NCBI RefSeq assembly: GCF_030348945.1
Contig: NZ_JAUCEN010000002.1
Location: 1,054,001 to 1,118,000, forward strand
Reading direction: 5' to 3'
DNA length: 64,000 nt
Origin: Peribacillus sp. ACCC06369
GTDB taxonomy: Bacteria > Bacillota > Bacilli > Bacillales > DSM-1321
This document shows positions 41,454 through 50,270 of the stretch, one piece after another (within the stretch, counting starts at the first letter, position 1; every line of letters starts with the position of its first letter). The position numbers and the translations under genes are program-made. Under the pieces are notes generated by a model. It searched no databases. It was not told where the DNA came from and saw only the letters and a program-made list of their open reading frames with translations.

Positions 41454-41854
41454 AGGATTTTAAGGACCGTCTGGAAAAATAAGTCCTGTTCTTCTTCAGT
41501 AATGCCTTCCAGGGCTTTTCCTTCGATTTTTTCTGCAATCTTAAGGCATTTTGTATGTACCTCTTTGCCCCGCGGAGTCAGTTCGATTCGTTTTTCCTGT
41601 TCATCTTTTCCAGGGACCTGTTTAATCATATTATTCTGTTCCATGCTGTTGACCGAACGTGTGATGATGACACCATCTACATCCAGGTAATTGCAAATAT
41701 CAGGTATTGTGGAATATCCACAGTTCTTTAAATAATTCAATATTGTCCACTGATTATGGTAAATTTCCAGGGCTGTAATTTGTTCATTCATTTTGCTGAC
41801 TAATGATCTGGATACTTGTAAATATTGATGAAATAATTGAGTAGGGTTCGTCAT
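41435..41854 (-). CDS. MarR-family transcription regulator
   Basis: 139 residues from the ATG at 41854 behind AAAGGAG. The winged helix is visible: LEIYHNQWTILNYLKNCGY, TIPDICNYLDVDGVIITRSV and MIKQVPGKDEQEKRIELTPRGK. Such dimers sense small molecules. It has no divergent partner gene in the next 700 bases, so the target may be itself. Confidence 0.88.
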   Translation of the reverse strand: MTNPTQLFHQYLQVSRSLVSKMNEQITALEIYHNQWTILNYLKNCGYSTIPDICNYLDVDGVIITRSVNSMEQNNMIKQVPGKDEQEKRIELTPRGKEVHTKCLKIAEKIEGKALEGITEEEQDLFFQTVLKILNNIRN

Positions 41855-41871
41855 ATGATTCTCCTTTATAA

Positions 41872-41891
41872 TGGTCGACCAATCCATTATA
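41872..41891 (-). promoter_or_regulatory. marR-type promoter -10 box and TGGTCGACCA palindrome
   Basis: On the minus strand a TATAAT (plus 41886-41891) is followed by the perfect palindrome TGGTCGACCA (41872-41881) before the ribosome site. A palindrome at this place suits an autoregulatory MarR operator. Confidence 0.5.
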
Positions 41892-42093
41892 TTCTTTAAT
41901 TCTTAAAAGTCTATTGTAAAGAATCATTTATTTCAGTCAATGTTTATTTTTGGAAACAAAGCAGAAAAGGGAAGATAATCGCAGAATGAAAGAATTCAGG
42001 GAGAGTCCAGTCTCCCAGAATCATCAAGAAAAAAATGGGTGAAGCATATACACTATCACAAGAAGAACCTTAATATATGATGAATATATTTCA
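41892..42093. other. Spacer without a gene
   Basis: A/T-rich, no frame or clear structure seen. Confidence 0.4.
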
Positions 42094-42138
42094 GACTATA
42101 GTCAAATTCGAGAATTCGAGTTTGACTACAGTTTTTTA
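42094..42138 (+). terminator. Long hairpin with T-run next to the repeat
   Basis: CTATAGTCAAATTCGA pairs with TCGAGTTTGACTACAG (14 of 16 positions, plus wobbles), and six T residues follow. No gene leads into it, so it may belong to the repeat element or be an RNA of its own. Confidence 0.45.
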
Positions 42139-42139
42139 T

Positions 42140-42285
42140 GGTTTGTCCATTTGGGCGTTTATTTCCGCTCCAGGCACTCGCTTTCCGCGGGCGGTCCGGG
42201 AGCCTCCTCGGCTTGCGCCTGCGGGGTCTCCCTTGGACGCGCTTTTCCCGCAGGAGTCTCGTACCTTCCTCTCCAATCAACTTTG
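42140..42285. repeat. GC-rich Bacillaceae-type dispersed repeat
   Basis: A GC-rich island in A/T-rich surroundings with CTTTCCGCGGGCGG, GGAGCCTCCTCGGC, GCGCCTGCGGGGTCTC and CCCGCAGGAGTCTCGTACC. On the minus strand it starts GATTGGAGAGGAAGG and ends GGAGCGGAAATAAACG. I recognise it as a repeat that occurs many times in Bacillaceae genomes. Internal complementarity (CCTGCGGGG / CCCGCAGG) would allow an RNA hairpin. It has no coding frame and no obvious target-site duplication. Confidence 0.65.
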
Positions 42286-42521
42286 TTATAACATTTAGTT
42301 AGAAACTATTCCTGAGGAGTTGATGGTGTTGCTTTGGGTCAGTTGGTGCAGGAACATCATTTAATGAAAGATACGTTTTCCGAACCCCTTTTGTCTACAA
42401 ACTGTAATATATGATGGCAAAAATTTATTTTTTCCTTCAATTGTCCATAAGTGCCTCCGAGAATTGGTAAAAGTCGATACGACAACTTACCTTGAAGCTG
42501 AATGCGATATATCCTGCAAAC
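42286..42521. other. Spacer without a gene
   Basis: No convincing frame or structure on either strand between the repeat and the next terminator. Confidence 0.4.
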
Positions 42522-42551
42522 AAAAACCAGCCTCTGAGTGGGCTGGTTTTT
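42522..42551 (-). terminator. Terminator after the 67-residue gene
   Basis: AAAAACCAGCC and GGCTGGTTTTT form a perfect stem with A- and T-flanks. Confidence 0.85.
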
Positions 42552-42553
42552 GA

Positions 42554-42757
42554 TTAAAACCTCTCGCTGGTGGAGCGGTGTTTTGTTTCTTTTTTATTTC
42601 GTTCTTCTTGTCGTTCATATTTAATTTCATCAATTGGTAAATCATCGATGGGCATGATTACTTGATCACGTTCCAGTTGTTTTTCCTGATTTTCCTTGAA
42701 TGCCTTGGATTTATCATTACGCTCTTCAACATACTTTTCTTTATCTTTGTTATCCAA
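42554..42757 (-). CDS. Charged small protein of unknown function (67 residues)
   Basis: The TTG at 42757 lies seven bases after GGAGGG and is preferred; an ATG at 42772 has a weaker site. The protein is very hydrophilic: DNKDKEKYVEERNDKSKAF, a short IMPIDDLPIDEIKY centre and a basic tail. Probably disordered. No family recognised. It is divergent from the ytvI-type gene. Confidence 0.6.
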   Translation of the reverse strand: MDNKDKEKYVEERNDKSKAFKENQEKQLERDQVIMPIDDLPIDEIKYERQEERNKKETKHRSTSERF

Positions 42758-42884
42758 TGTCAATCCCTCCATCCCTTTGTATCTCTTTTTCCCCTTATTG
42801 AGAAAATAAAACGTATTAGCGAAATATATACGACCCCGTTTCATAAATATAAGGAGAACAAGAAGTGCAAGGAGGGTTTACTTA

Positions 42885-43928
42885 GTGAATGCCGCTGTTT
42901 TTTTTCGCTGGTTTTGGAGGGGTATTTTCCTTTTAGGCATATTTATCGTCATTCCCTATTCATGGGCTTTGATATTAGCATTACTCACTGCCATCCTTTT
43001 GGATGGAATGGTCCGCATGATTGGTGAAACGGCAAAGCTGCATCGGATTTGGGCAGTATTGATTTCATTTGTTTTATATGTAGGCGGGCTTATGAGCGTC
43101 ACTTATTTTTCCTTTTCGGTTTTAATCAAGAAGGTCATTGTCTATTCGGAAGAATTTCCTGGATTCATACGTGAAATGTATTTGACGGCGTTATTGCCGG
43201 TCATTAGGCAATGGGAACAATATTCCCAAACATTGCCGCCAAATCTCATTCAGTCCATAGAACAAACGATGGAAAAGGGAGTCATGGCTCTAGAAGGTTT
43301 CACTGAGGGTTTTGTTCAGGATATGGTTCAGTTCGTTACACTCATTCCGGGATTTTTCATTGATTTTTTAATTTATTTAATCGCTTTATTCTTAATTAGT
43401 CTTGAATTGCCTAAGTTAAGGAAAAAGGCAATCCTTTATTTGAAGACATCCACCTATCAAAAGATATCGCTAGTTTATCAAGATTTAAGTATGGCAGCAG
43501 TTGGCTTCATCAAGGCACAAATCCTGTTGAGTTTAATTACGTTCATCATGGCTTATGGAGGACTTTGGTTGTTAAATGTGAAGTATACGATCCCATTGGC
43601 ACTGTTAATAGTTGTTGTGGACATTCTTCCTATCCTGGGGACGGGATCTATACTGGTTCCTTGGGCAGTAATTGTTTGGGCGCAAGGAAACCATCATCTA
43701 GGGATTGGCCTTATTATCCTGTTCCTGGTCATAACCATCATAAGAAGGACCATCGAACCAAAAATCTATTCAGCAAATATGGGGTTGAGTCCTTTGGCAT
43801 CGTTGGTCAGTCTTTATTTAGGGTTTAAAATGCTTGGTTTCATTGGGCTTTTCCTTGGACCTTCGATACTGATTGTTTATGATACGTTAAAGAGGGCAGG
43901 TGTGATTAAATCAAACTTCAAAATATGA
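42885..43928 (+). CDS. ytvI: AI-2E/YtvI-type integral membrane protein
   Basis: 347 residues, seven to eight membrane segments. The family pattern is seen in the C-terminal half: MAAVGFIKAQILLSLITFI, VDILPILGTGSILVPWA and the RRTIEPKIYSANMGLSPLAS stretch. YtvI is a sporulation-associated member of the AI-2E (UPF0118) family; transport activity is not proven. GTG start behind AAGGAGGG. Confidence 0.88.
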   Translation: MNAAVFFRWFWRGIFLLGIFIVIPYSWALILALLTAILLDGMVRMIGETAKLHRIWAVLISFVLYVGGLMSVTYFSFSVLIKKVIVYSEEFPGFIREMYLTALLPVIRQWEQYSQTLPPNLIQSIEQTMEKGVMALEGFTEGFVQDMVQFVTLIPGFFIDFLIYLIALFLISLELPKLRKKAILYLKTSTYQKISLVYQDLSMAAVGFIKAQILLSLITFIMAYGGLWLLNVKYTIPLALLIVVVDILPILGTGSILVPWAVIVWAQGNHHLGIGLIILFLVITIIRRTIEPKIYSANMGLSPLASLVSLYLGFKMLGFIGLFLGPSILIVYDTLKRAGVIKSNFKI

Positions 43929-43933
43929 GATTA

Positions 43934-44083
43934 TTAGAAGTGTTTTGCCTGATTTCTTAAATTGGACATATCTTTTACCGCTTTACCGTGACCGTTGCAA
44001 TGATTGCAGTCCCGGGAAAAGAATTGCAAATAGCGGGTTTTCCCTTTCCCTTTGCAGTGCTGGCAGATGGTTATGAGTTTCAT
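43934..44083 (-). CDS. Small DnaJ-type zinc-finger protein (49 residues)
   Basis: Two CxxCxGxG motifs, CQHCKGKG at residue 7 and CNHCNGHG at about 26, make one zinc site like half of the DnaJ cysteine-rich domain. AAGGAGTGAGG precedes the ATG at 44083. No J domain. It might bind zinc or protein; no known role. Confidence 0.75.
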   Translation of the reverse strand: MKLITICQHCKGKGKTRYLQFFSRDCNHCNGHGKAVKDMSNLRNQAKHF

Positions 44084-44229
44084 AATTCCTCACTCCTTCA
44101 AAAAGTATCGCTTTTCTAACAGTATGAAACAATAAAGGTAGAACTATACTTAATGTTATCATTCAATCTAAATGCAGCAGATTTTATATATTATGTGTTT
44201 ATTTTATTTCATGTACCAGTTGAAAAAAA

Positions 44230-44269
44230 ATAACCCCCGCTCCTATTGTCAATTAGGAGCGGGGGTTAT
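44230..44269 (-). terminator. Strong terminator after the first corC-type gene
   Basis: ATAACCCCCGCTCCTA and TAGGAGCGGGGGTTAT are perfect 16-bp complements; the minus strand continues with a T-run. Confidence 0.92.
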
Positions 44270-44271
44270 TA

Positions 44272-45624
44272 TCATGAAACGATTTCGGTTTGTGATATCA
44301 TCGGGAATTCTTTTACTTCGCTTACGACTTTTGCTGGTTTATATATTTCAATATAACAAATATGGTGATCTTCCATTTCTTTTATCCTGAAGTTATAGGG
44401 ACCATAAGTCAGGATATCGCCTTGTTTGGCCTCGTAATTCTCGGTAAGGATCCATCCGCCCATCGTATCAATATCTTCATCGTTGATATCCAATCCAAGT
44501 AAATCATTCACTTCACTGACTAATACCTTGGCATCGATGATATAGTGATCTTCTTTTAATTTGCGGACATCCGGCACTTCATCCAGGTCGAATTCATCGC
44601 GGATATCGCCCACGATTTCTTCAAGGATATCCTCAACGGTCACCAATCCTGATGTACCGCCGTATTCATCCATGAGGATAGCCATGTGAATGCGTTCCTT
44701 TTGCATTTTTAAAAGTAAATCGTGAATTGGGATACTGTCGATGACACGGATGATCGGACGAACATATCGGTTGATCGTTGACGCTGCCTGATTGTTTTTG
44801 TCTATCATTTCAGTGAATAGCTCTTTGATGTTGACCATTCCGATAACATGATCTTTATCACCATCGATGACAGGGTATCGTGTAAAGTTTTCTTCCGCCA
44901 TAACGGTGAAAAACTGTTGGATCGTATCATCTTTGGATACCGTTGCAATCTCTGTACGTGGAACCATGATTTCTTTTGCAATCCGATCATCGAATTCAAA
45001 AATTTTATTCACATATTTAAACTCAGATTGGTTAATTTCGCCACTTTTATAGCTTTCGGAAACAATGATACGAAGCTCTTCTTCTGTATGAGCCAAATCA
45101 TGTTCGGAAACTGCTTTTAATCCTAGCATTTTTGTAAGCGTCCTTGCAGAGCCATTCAGTACCCAGATGAAAGGATACATGACTTTGTTAAAACCAATTA
45201 AAGGTTTGGAAACCAATAAAGTTACTTGCTCCGCTTTTTGAATCGCCAATGTTTTCGGTGCCAGTTCTCCAACAACCACATGTATGAAGGTTATGAAAGA
45301 AAAGGCAATTGCAACTGAGAGTGCATGTGAAGCGGAATCTGGAAGATTCAATTGAATTAAGAGTGGGTGCAAAATGTTTTCAACTGTCGGTTCCCCAAGC
45401 ACCCCAAGCCCAAGAGCGGTAACTGTAATTCCAAGCTGGCATGTCGAGAGGTATTCATCTAGGTTGGATATGACCTTCTTTGCTGAAATAGCATTCGGCT
45501 TTCCTTCTTCAATTAATTGATCGACCCTCGTGCTTCTCACTTTAACAATTGCAAACTCCGTAGCTACAAAAAATGCTGTTAAAGCAATTAAAATGGCAAT
45601 AAGAACCAAGTTTATTATGTCCAA
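44272..45624 (-). CDS. CorC/CNNM-family (hemolysin-like) transporter, paralogue 1
   Basis: 450 residues starting with TTG at 45624 behind AAGGGAG. DUF21 membrane domain (about 1-190, VRSTRVDQLIEEG and GELAPKTLAIQKAEQ), two CBS domains (about 210-340: IMVPRTEIATVSKDDTI, FTRYPVIDGDKDHVIG, LMDEYGGTSGLVTVEDI), and a C-terminal CorC_HlyC domain. Close relatives export Mg2+ (MpfA) or other ions. A long leader RNA precedes it. It is similar over its full length to the gene at 48733. Confidence 0.92.
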   Translation of the reverse strand: MDIINLVLIAILIALTAFFVATEFAIVKVRSTRVDQLIEEGKPNAISAKKVISNLDEYLSTCQLGITVTALGLGVLGEPTVENILHPLLIQLNLPDSASHALSVAIAFSFITFIHVVVGELAPKTLAIQKAEQVTLLVSKPLIGFNKVMYPFIWVLNGSARTLTKMLGLKAVSEHDLAHTEEELRIIVSESYKSGEINQSEFKYVNKIFEFDDRIAKEIMVPRTEIATVSKDDTIQQFFTVMAEENFTRYPVIDGDKDHVIGMVNIKELFTEMIDKNNQAASTINRYVRPIIRVIDSIPIHDLLLKMQKERIHMAILMDEYGGTSGLVTVEDILEEIVGDIRDEFDLDEVPDVRKLKEDHYIIDAKVLVSEVNDLLGLDINDEDIDTMGGWILTENYEAKQGDILTYGPYNFRIKEMEDHHICYIEIYKPAKVVSEVKEFPMISQTEIVS

Positions 45625-45972
45625 ATAGTCTCCCTTAACTCGCCTTCGAGACGAATAAGGAGTCCACCTCCTACATTTTTAAAATATACAAGTATATTTT
45701 TTTTGCTGTGCTGAATATTTTCGGGATTTATTCAAAATAGCTGTGGTAAATAGGTTTGCAGCCGCTTGAACTCCCATTTTTTCGAGTGATGAAGAGAATA
45801 ATAGTATATGCCGATTAGCGATGCGTAGACGGGAAATAGAAGAATTTCTGTATGAAGGAGTGCAGCCATTTTTCAAAAGTATGCACATATCCGTTACGCA
45901 AAGCAGCGTCCGTCCGTCAAAACGAACATTCTTTAATGCCCCATCAAATCACCTCATTTAATCAATTTAAAT
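45625..45972 (-). promoter_or_regulatory. Long 5' leader of the first corC-type gene
   Basis: From the mapped promoter the mRNA leader would be about 350 nt. It starts with GAGGTGATTTG and a three-codon frame (ATG GGG CAT TAA, 45933-45944) and ends with a hairpin (GGACTCCTTA with TAAGGGAGAC), which masks the AAGGGAG ribosome site. A 69-codon frame (45679-45888) without a ribosome site lies in between. No known riboswitch was recognised. Confidence 0.5.
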
Positions 45973-45978
45973 ACTTTC

Positions 45979-46007
45979 ATTATAGAAAGAGTTAGTCATT
46001 CAGTCAA
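45979..46007 (-). promoter_or_regulatory. Promoter of the first corC-type gene
   Basis: On the minus strand TTGACT (46002-46007) and TATAAT (45979-45984) are spaced by 17 bp, almost a consensus vegetative promoter. Confidence 0.8.
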
Positions 46008-46237
46008 ACAGCTTAGGGCTCCTTAAATCCGGTAAATTGCTTGTAAAGGATCAATTTGAGCTAATAATTAGCGATATTTGACTGTTTTCTCTAATTTATT
46101 GCATTCTATTATAGAATATTCAGAAAACTGAGAGCCTGCTTCAAAAAAAATGGCCAATTTCATTATTTTTTGGACGGCATAAACATATTCTATAAAAACT
46201 GGACAGGTTTTAATGCAGATTAAAGGGGGTGGCAGCC

Positions 46238-46810
46238 ATGAAAATCATGGAAAGGATGGCAGCGATCATTGCCGGCAGCATGCTTGTGGGTGTGGGGATC
46301 AATTTTTTTCTGATCCCTTATCATTTATTGGATGGGGGCATGATAGGGATTGGGCTGATCTTCCATTACTATATGGGACTTCCAACCGGCCTGGGTGTGA
46401 TTTTGAGCAGCATTCCATTATATATATATGCTTGGTACTTTGAAAAAAAACTATTTCTGAACAGCTTGCATGGCTTGCTTTTTTCCTCTTTATGCATCGA
46501 TATTTTTTCCGATGTCGTCACCGGATGGAATCTTCCCATTTATGTAAGTGCGATAATTGGGGGAGGGTTGATTGGACTTGGAATAGGCTTGATGCTTCGG
46601 TATGGAACCTCTACTGGCGGAACGGATATGCTGGCACAGATCATTTCCAGGAAGAGTGGGCTCAATGTCGGTTTGCTGATTTTTTTCATTGACGGATGCG
46701 TACTGTTTTGCGGACTGAGCGTTGTAGGGACTTCAATCTTTTTATATTCATTTTTAACGATCATTGCGGTAGCCATGCTGACTTCAGTCACCGTGATGCG
46801 AACTATTTGA
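46238..46810 (+). CDS. YitT-type (DUF161) membrane protein without DUF2179
   Basis: 190 residues from the ATG at 46238, eight bases after AAGGGGG; a GTG at 46229 lies too close to it. Family marks: FFLIPYHLLDGGMIGIGLI and RYGTSTGGTDMLAQIIS. Five to six membrane helices. YitT proteins are usually about 280 residues with a C-terminal DUF2179 domain; here the protein ends after the membrane part. Either a short natural form or a truncation. Confidence 0.85.
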   Translation: MKIMERMAAIIAGSMLVGVGINFFLIPYHLLDGGMIGIGLIFHYYMGLPTGLGVILSSIPLYIYAWYFEKKLFLNSLHGLLFSSLCIDIFSDVVTGWNLPIYVSAIIGGGLIGLGIGLMLRYGTSTGGTDMLAQIISRKSGLNVGLLIFFIDGCVLFCGLSVVGTSIFLYSFLTIIAVAMLTSVTVMRTI

Positions 46811-46905
46811 TATTGAATTATGTATAAAAATCTGAAAAAAGGAAAGGATGGGCAGTATGAAAAGGACAGATTTTTAGTCTAAATAAATAGTAAAGGGAAG
46901 TTTTT

Positions 46906-47619
46906 ATGAAAAAATTCTATATATGTTCTGCGTTGTTATTTATGCTGGCTGGGTGTCAAGAGACTGAAATGCCAGAGGATAAAGAAGTGAACAGTGCTGT
47001 TCCGGATTCGATGGATGCTTCAATCGTCATTAAAGGGAAAGTGGAGCCTGGCAAAGAAGTCATTCTTGAAACGTCAGTAAAACAAGGAAGCCGATTGGTG
47101 AATGAAGCTGATGAGGTACTGTTTGAAGTGAGAAAGTCCGGACAGGATAAACGGGAAATGCTGGAAGCGAAGAATACTGGAAGTGGCGTGTATCAGGTGA
47201 TGCATACTTTTGAAGAACAAGGCAAATATATTGTAGTTTCCCATGTAACGGCCAAAGGCCTTCATGTGATGCCTGAAAAAGAAGTTGTCGTTCCAGAACA
47301 TGAAAGTGAAGGTGCATCGGTTCATCCAAGTACGGATGTATCAATCGAGTTTCAAAGTAACCCTGTAAAAGCAGGAAACAGTTCGAACTTTGAAGCAACC
47401 GTAGAATTGGATGGTAAGCCACTGACAAATGCTGATGTGAATTTCGAGGTATGGAAGGAAGGCAGCGAAGAGAGTCATTTCACCAAAGCTGAAGAAGATG
47501 GAAATGGGACATATCTAAATAAGGTATCATTCGAAGAATCGGGAACCTATAAGGTGCAGGTACATGTAGAAAAAGACGAAGTGCATGAACACCAATTGCA
47601 AACCATTCAAGTAAATTGA
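46906..47619 (+). CDS. Lipoprotein with two YtkA-like domains
   Basis: 237 residues. Lipobox LFMLAGCQ (Cys near 17) shows export and lipid anchoring. Two similar domains follow: about 40-130 (GKEVILETSVKQGSRLVNEA, TGSGVYQVMHTFEEQGKY) and about 145-237 (GNSSNFEATVELDGKPLTNA, GNGTYLNKVSFEESGTYK). This is the YtkA/FixH-like fold seen in exported bacillus proteins, here doubled. Role unknown; a copper or envelope role is only a guess. Confidence 0.82.
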   Translation: MKKFYICSALLFMLAGCQETEMPEDKEVNSAVPDSMDASIVIKGKVEPGKEVILETSVKQGSRLVNEADEVLFEVRKSGQDKREMLEAKNTGSGVYQVMHTFEEQGKYIVVSHVTAKGLHVMPEKEVVVPEHESEGASVHPSTDVSIEFQSNPVKAGNSSNFEATVELDGKPLTNADVNFEVWKEGSEESHFTKAEEDGNGTYLNKVSFEESGTYKVQVHVEKDEVHEHQLQTIQVN

Positions 47620-47722
47620 CACCGTGTAAAATGTTTTTTTGATGGAATTGTTTAAATGGGTTTTATCCTTTCGTTAAATGGGAAGTTAAAGGATAACGAT
47701 ACAGCAGAAAGGGAGGGTAAGC

Positions 47723-47887
47723 ATGAATAATCAAATAATCAACAAGTTTAAGAATCTCGGGATTCATATTGAAAAAACGAAATCACGCCGAGAGATTTTC
47801 ACTAATGTTTCACAAAACGATTCATCCTTACTCACCACAGCTGTTTTTACTCAATTTTCCCAAAAAAGGGAGCTAAAAGAATATTGA
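47723..47887 (+). CDS. Small basic protein of unknown function (54 residues)
   Basis: AAAGGGAGGGTAAGC precedes the ATG and a terminator follows eight bases after the stop. The peptide (starts MNNQIINKFKNLGIHIEK) is basic with no membrane segment. No family recognised. Confidence 0.6.
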   Translation: MNNQIINKFKNLGIHIEKTKSRREIFTNVSQNDSSLLTTAVFTQFSQKRELKEY

Positions 47888-47894
47888 TGCAATG

Positions 47895-47927
47895 AGACCG
47901 GGGTACATATCAGCTGGTCTTTTTTTG
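47895..47927 (+). terminator. Terminator after the 54-residue gene
   Basis: AGACC and GGTCT close a hairpin, and seven T residues follow. Confidence 0.7.
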
Positions 47928-48045
47928 TGCATTCCTAAAGTAATACCGGTGAAGCAGGAAATGAAAAATCGAATAGAACCTTATGAGCTGAAATAGGATA
48001 GAAGGACAAACAATTTGAAATTTAGATTTAAGGGAGTCCGATTGC

Positions 48046-48678
48046 ATGATATCACAGCTTATAATAACGATATTGAATTGGTTTGCAGAAATGGGGTATA
48101 TGGGAGTTTTATTGGGTCTGATGGTTGAAATCATCCCGAGTGAGCTTGTTCTTGGATACGGTGGTTATTTGGTCGGCCTGGGGCAAATGAATTTTTGGGG
48201 AGCTGTCTTAGCTGGTGTGGTAGGTGGGACGATGGCACAACTATTTCTCTATTGGGCTGGTTATTATGGAGGACGGCCCTTTCTTTTGAAGTATGGAAAA
48301 TATATTTTCATTAAAGAAAATCATATCGTAATGGCTGAAGAGTGGTTTCAACGTTATGGGGTAGGAGTGGTTTTTACGGCACGATTCATTCCCGTTGTTC
48401 GCCATGCCATTTCGATCCCTGCCGGAATTGCAAGGATGTCCGTATGGAAGTTTATATTTTATACGATTGCCGCTGTCATACCTTGGACCATATTGTTTCT
48501 GACCTTAGGGCGGATCCTCGGCGAAAATTGGCAGCAAATCAGGGAAATAACTGCACCTTATCTTATTCCGGTAGCTGGTTTTTCCTTTCTACTTATCATG
48601 CTTTATATCATCTGGAAAAAAAAGAGTACACCTCCAATCGTAACGGTCAAAAAAATGGGACGGTTTTTCGATAAATGA
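48046..48678 (+). CDS. DedA-family membrane protein, paralogue 2
   Basis: 210 residues. Same pattern as the gene at 14808: VEIIPSELVLGYGGYLVG, GGTMAQLFLYWAGYYGGRPF, FTARFIPVVRHAISIPAGIA with the conserved arginines, and a basic C-terminal tail (WKKKSTPP). Likely a lipid-handling membrane protein. The ATG follows AAGGGAG. Confidence 0.9.
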   Translation: MISQLIITILNWFAEMGYMGVLLGLMVEIIPSELVLGYGGYLVGLGQMNFWGAVLAGVVGGTMAQLFLYWAGYYGGRPFLLKYGKYIFIKENHIVMAEEWFQRYGVGVVFTARFIPVVRHAISIPAGIARMSVWKFIFYTIAAVIPWTILFLTLGRILGENWQQIREITAPYLIPVAGFSFLLIMLYIIWKKKSTPPIVTVKKMGRFFDK

Positions 48679-48685
48679 TTACATC

Positions 48686-48727
48686 AAAAAACAGCCATGT
48701 AAAATCACCTTTTACGTGGCTGTTTTT
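48686..48727. terminator. Bidirectional terminator
   Basis: AAAAACAGCCATGTAAAA and TTTTACGTGGCTGTTTTT pair along 18 positions with one wobble, serving dedA and the convergent corC-type gene. Confidence 0.9.
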
Positions 48728-48732
48728 AATTA

Positions 48733-50064
48733 TTATCCTTGGGGAAGGTCTTCTTCCAGAGGAAGCTGTACGACCTTTTTTGTCACCTCGATAGAACGAA
48801 TGGCGTGATCTTCCATTTCAATCACTTTAAAGCAGAATCCGTCTTTTTCCATGATGTCCCCTACATTCACATCATAATTTTCAGTAAGGACCCATCCGCC
48901 TATAGTATCGACATCATCTTCCTCCAAGTGAATGCCAAGTAAATCATTCACTTCCTTTACAAGAAGTTTAGAGTCTAAAATATAGTGTCCATCTTTGATT
49001 TTCCTGATCGATGCGACTTCATCGATATCGAATTCATCACGAATTTCCCCAACGATTTCCTCGAGGATATCCTCAACTGTGACAAGTCCTGAAGTACCGC
49101 CGTATTCATCCATCAAAATAGCCATATGAATGTGTTCTTTTTGCATTTTCAACAGTAAATCGTGAATGGGAATATTTTCCATAACTCGAATGATCGGACG
49201 AGTGTAATTTTCAATCGCTTTGATATGGATTTCCCGATTCTTTATAAGATCCGAGAAAACCTCCTTTAAGTTCACTAAGCCGATGACATGGTCTTTATCA
49301 CCTTCGACAACAGGATATCGAGTGTATTTCTCCATTTTGGCCACATCGACGAATTCCTGTACCGTTTCATCTTTGGATATCGTCATGATTTCTGTCCTTG
49401 GTACCATGATTTCTTTGGCAACACGGTCATCGAATTCAAAGATGTTGCTTACATATTTAAATTCGGACTGGTTAATCTCTCCGCTTTTATAGCTATCCGA
49501 CAGGATGAAACGCAATTCTTCTTCCGTATGGGCTATTTCGCTTTCGGATGCAGGTTTGAAGCCAAATAATCCGACAACGAAACGTGAAGAATGGTTCAAT
49601 ACCCAGATGAAGGGAAAGGCAATCTTATGGAAAAAAATCAGCGGGCCGGCAATAGCCAAGGCCACTTGCTCAGCCTTTTGGATGGCAACCGTCTTTGGAG
49701 CCAATTCACCTACTACCACATTCAGGAACGTTATCAAGGAAAATGAAATGACAAATGTCAGAATGTTTGTGACTTCTTGAGGGAAATTCAAGGCATTGAA
49801 TAAAGGTCCAACCAATTTTAGGATAGTCGGTTGTCCTAGCCACCCCAATCCAAGAGCAGTAACGGTTATTCCAAGTTGTGTGGCGGATAGGTATTCATCA
49901 AGATCGGATGTAACCTTCTTGGCCGCAATCGCTTTTTTGCTTCCCTCTTCAATCAATTGATCGATCCTGGAGCTGCGGACCCTTATGATCGAAAATTCCG
50001 AAGCTACAAAAAAGGCAGTTAAAGCGATTAAAATAATGACTAATAAAAAACTTAATATGTCCAA
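48733..50064 (-). CDS. CorC/CNNM-family (hemolysin-like) transporter, paralogue 2
   Basis: 443 residues, TTG start at 50064, with no good ribosome site just ahead. Domain order is as in the gene at 44272: DUF21 (about 1-190; SSRIDQLIEEGSKKAIAAKK), two CBS domains (IMVPRTEIMTISKDETV, YTRYPVVEGDKDHVIG, LMDEYGGTSGLVTVEDI) and the CorC_HlyC end. The two look like a recent duplication; divergence is largest at the C terminus. It has its own promoter and leader. Confidence 0.92.
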   Translation of the reverse strand: MDILSFLLVIILIALTAFFVASEFSIIRVRSSRIDQLIEEGSKKAIAAKKVTSDLDEYLSATQLGITVTALGLGWLGQPTILKLVGPLFNALNFPQEVTNILTFVISFSLITFLNVVVGELAPKTVAIQKAEQVALAIAGPLIFFHKIAFPFIWVLNHSSRFVVGLFGFKPASESEIAHTEEELRFILSDSYKSGEINQSEFKYVSNIFEFDDRVAKEIMVPRTEIMTISKDETVQEFVDVAKMEKYTRYPVVEGDKDHVIGLVNLKEVFSDLIKNREIHIKAIENYTRPIIRVMENIPIHDLLLKMQKEHIHMAILMDEYGGTSGLVTVEDILEEIVGEIRDEFDIDEVASIRKIKDGHYILDSKLLVKEVNDLLGIHLEEDDVDTIGGWVLTENYDVNVGDIMEKDGFCFKVIEMEDHAIRSIEVTKKVVQLPLEEDLPQG

Positions 50065-50264
50065 TTAGTGTGGGACTTAATTGAATCGCCTGATGTACCG
50101 AACGACTTAATTATCCCAGTCACCTCCCAAAACCAATAATAGATGAAATGATATTAATGTATAAAATTTTAGATAAAAAATAAGATCGATTATCTTGTAT
50201 GAATATTATGAGGGTTTTATTTTCAATCTATAGGATCATTCACCTCGATTAGTAGTGGAACCTA
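50065..50264 (-). promoter_or_regulatory. 5' leader of the second corC-type gene
   Basis: About 200 nt. Like the other leader, it starts with GAGGTGA and a three-codon frame (ATG ATC CTA TAG, 50228-50239) and ends with a GGGAGGTGACTGGGA segment that can pair with AAGTCCCACA near the start codon. The middle is unlike the first leader. Confidence 0.45.
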
Positions 50265-50270
50265 ACTATT

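Noticed and set aside
45679..45888. 69-codon minus-strand frame in the corC leader
   Set aside because: No ribosome site and uneven composition; treated as leader RNA.
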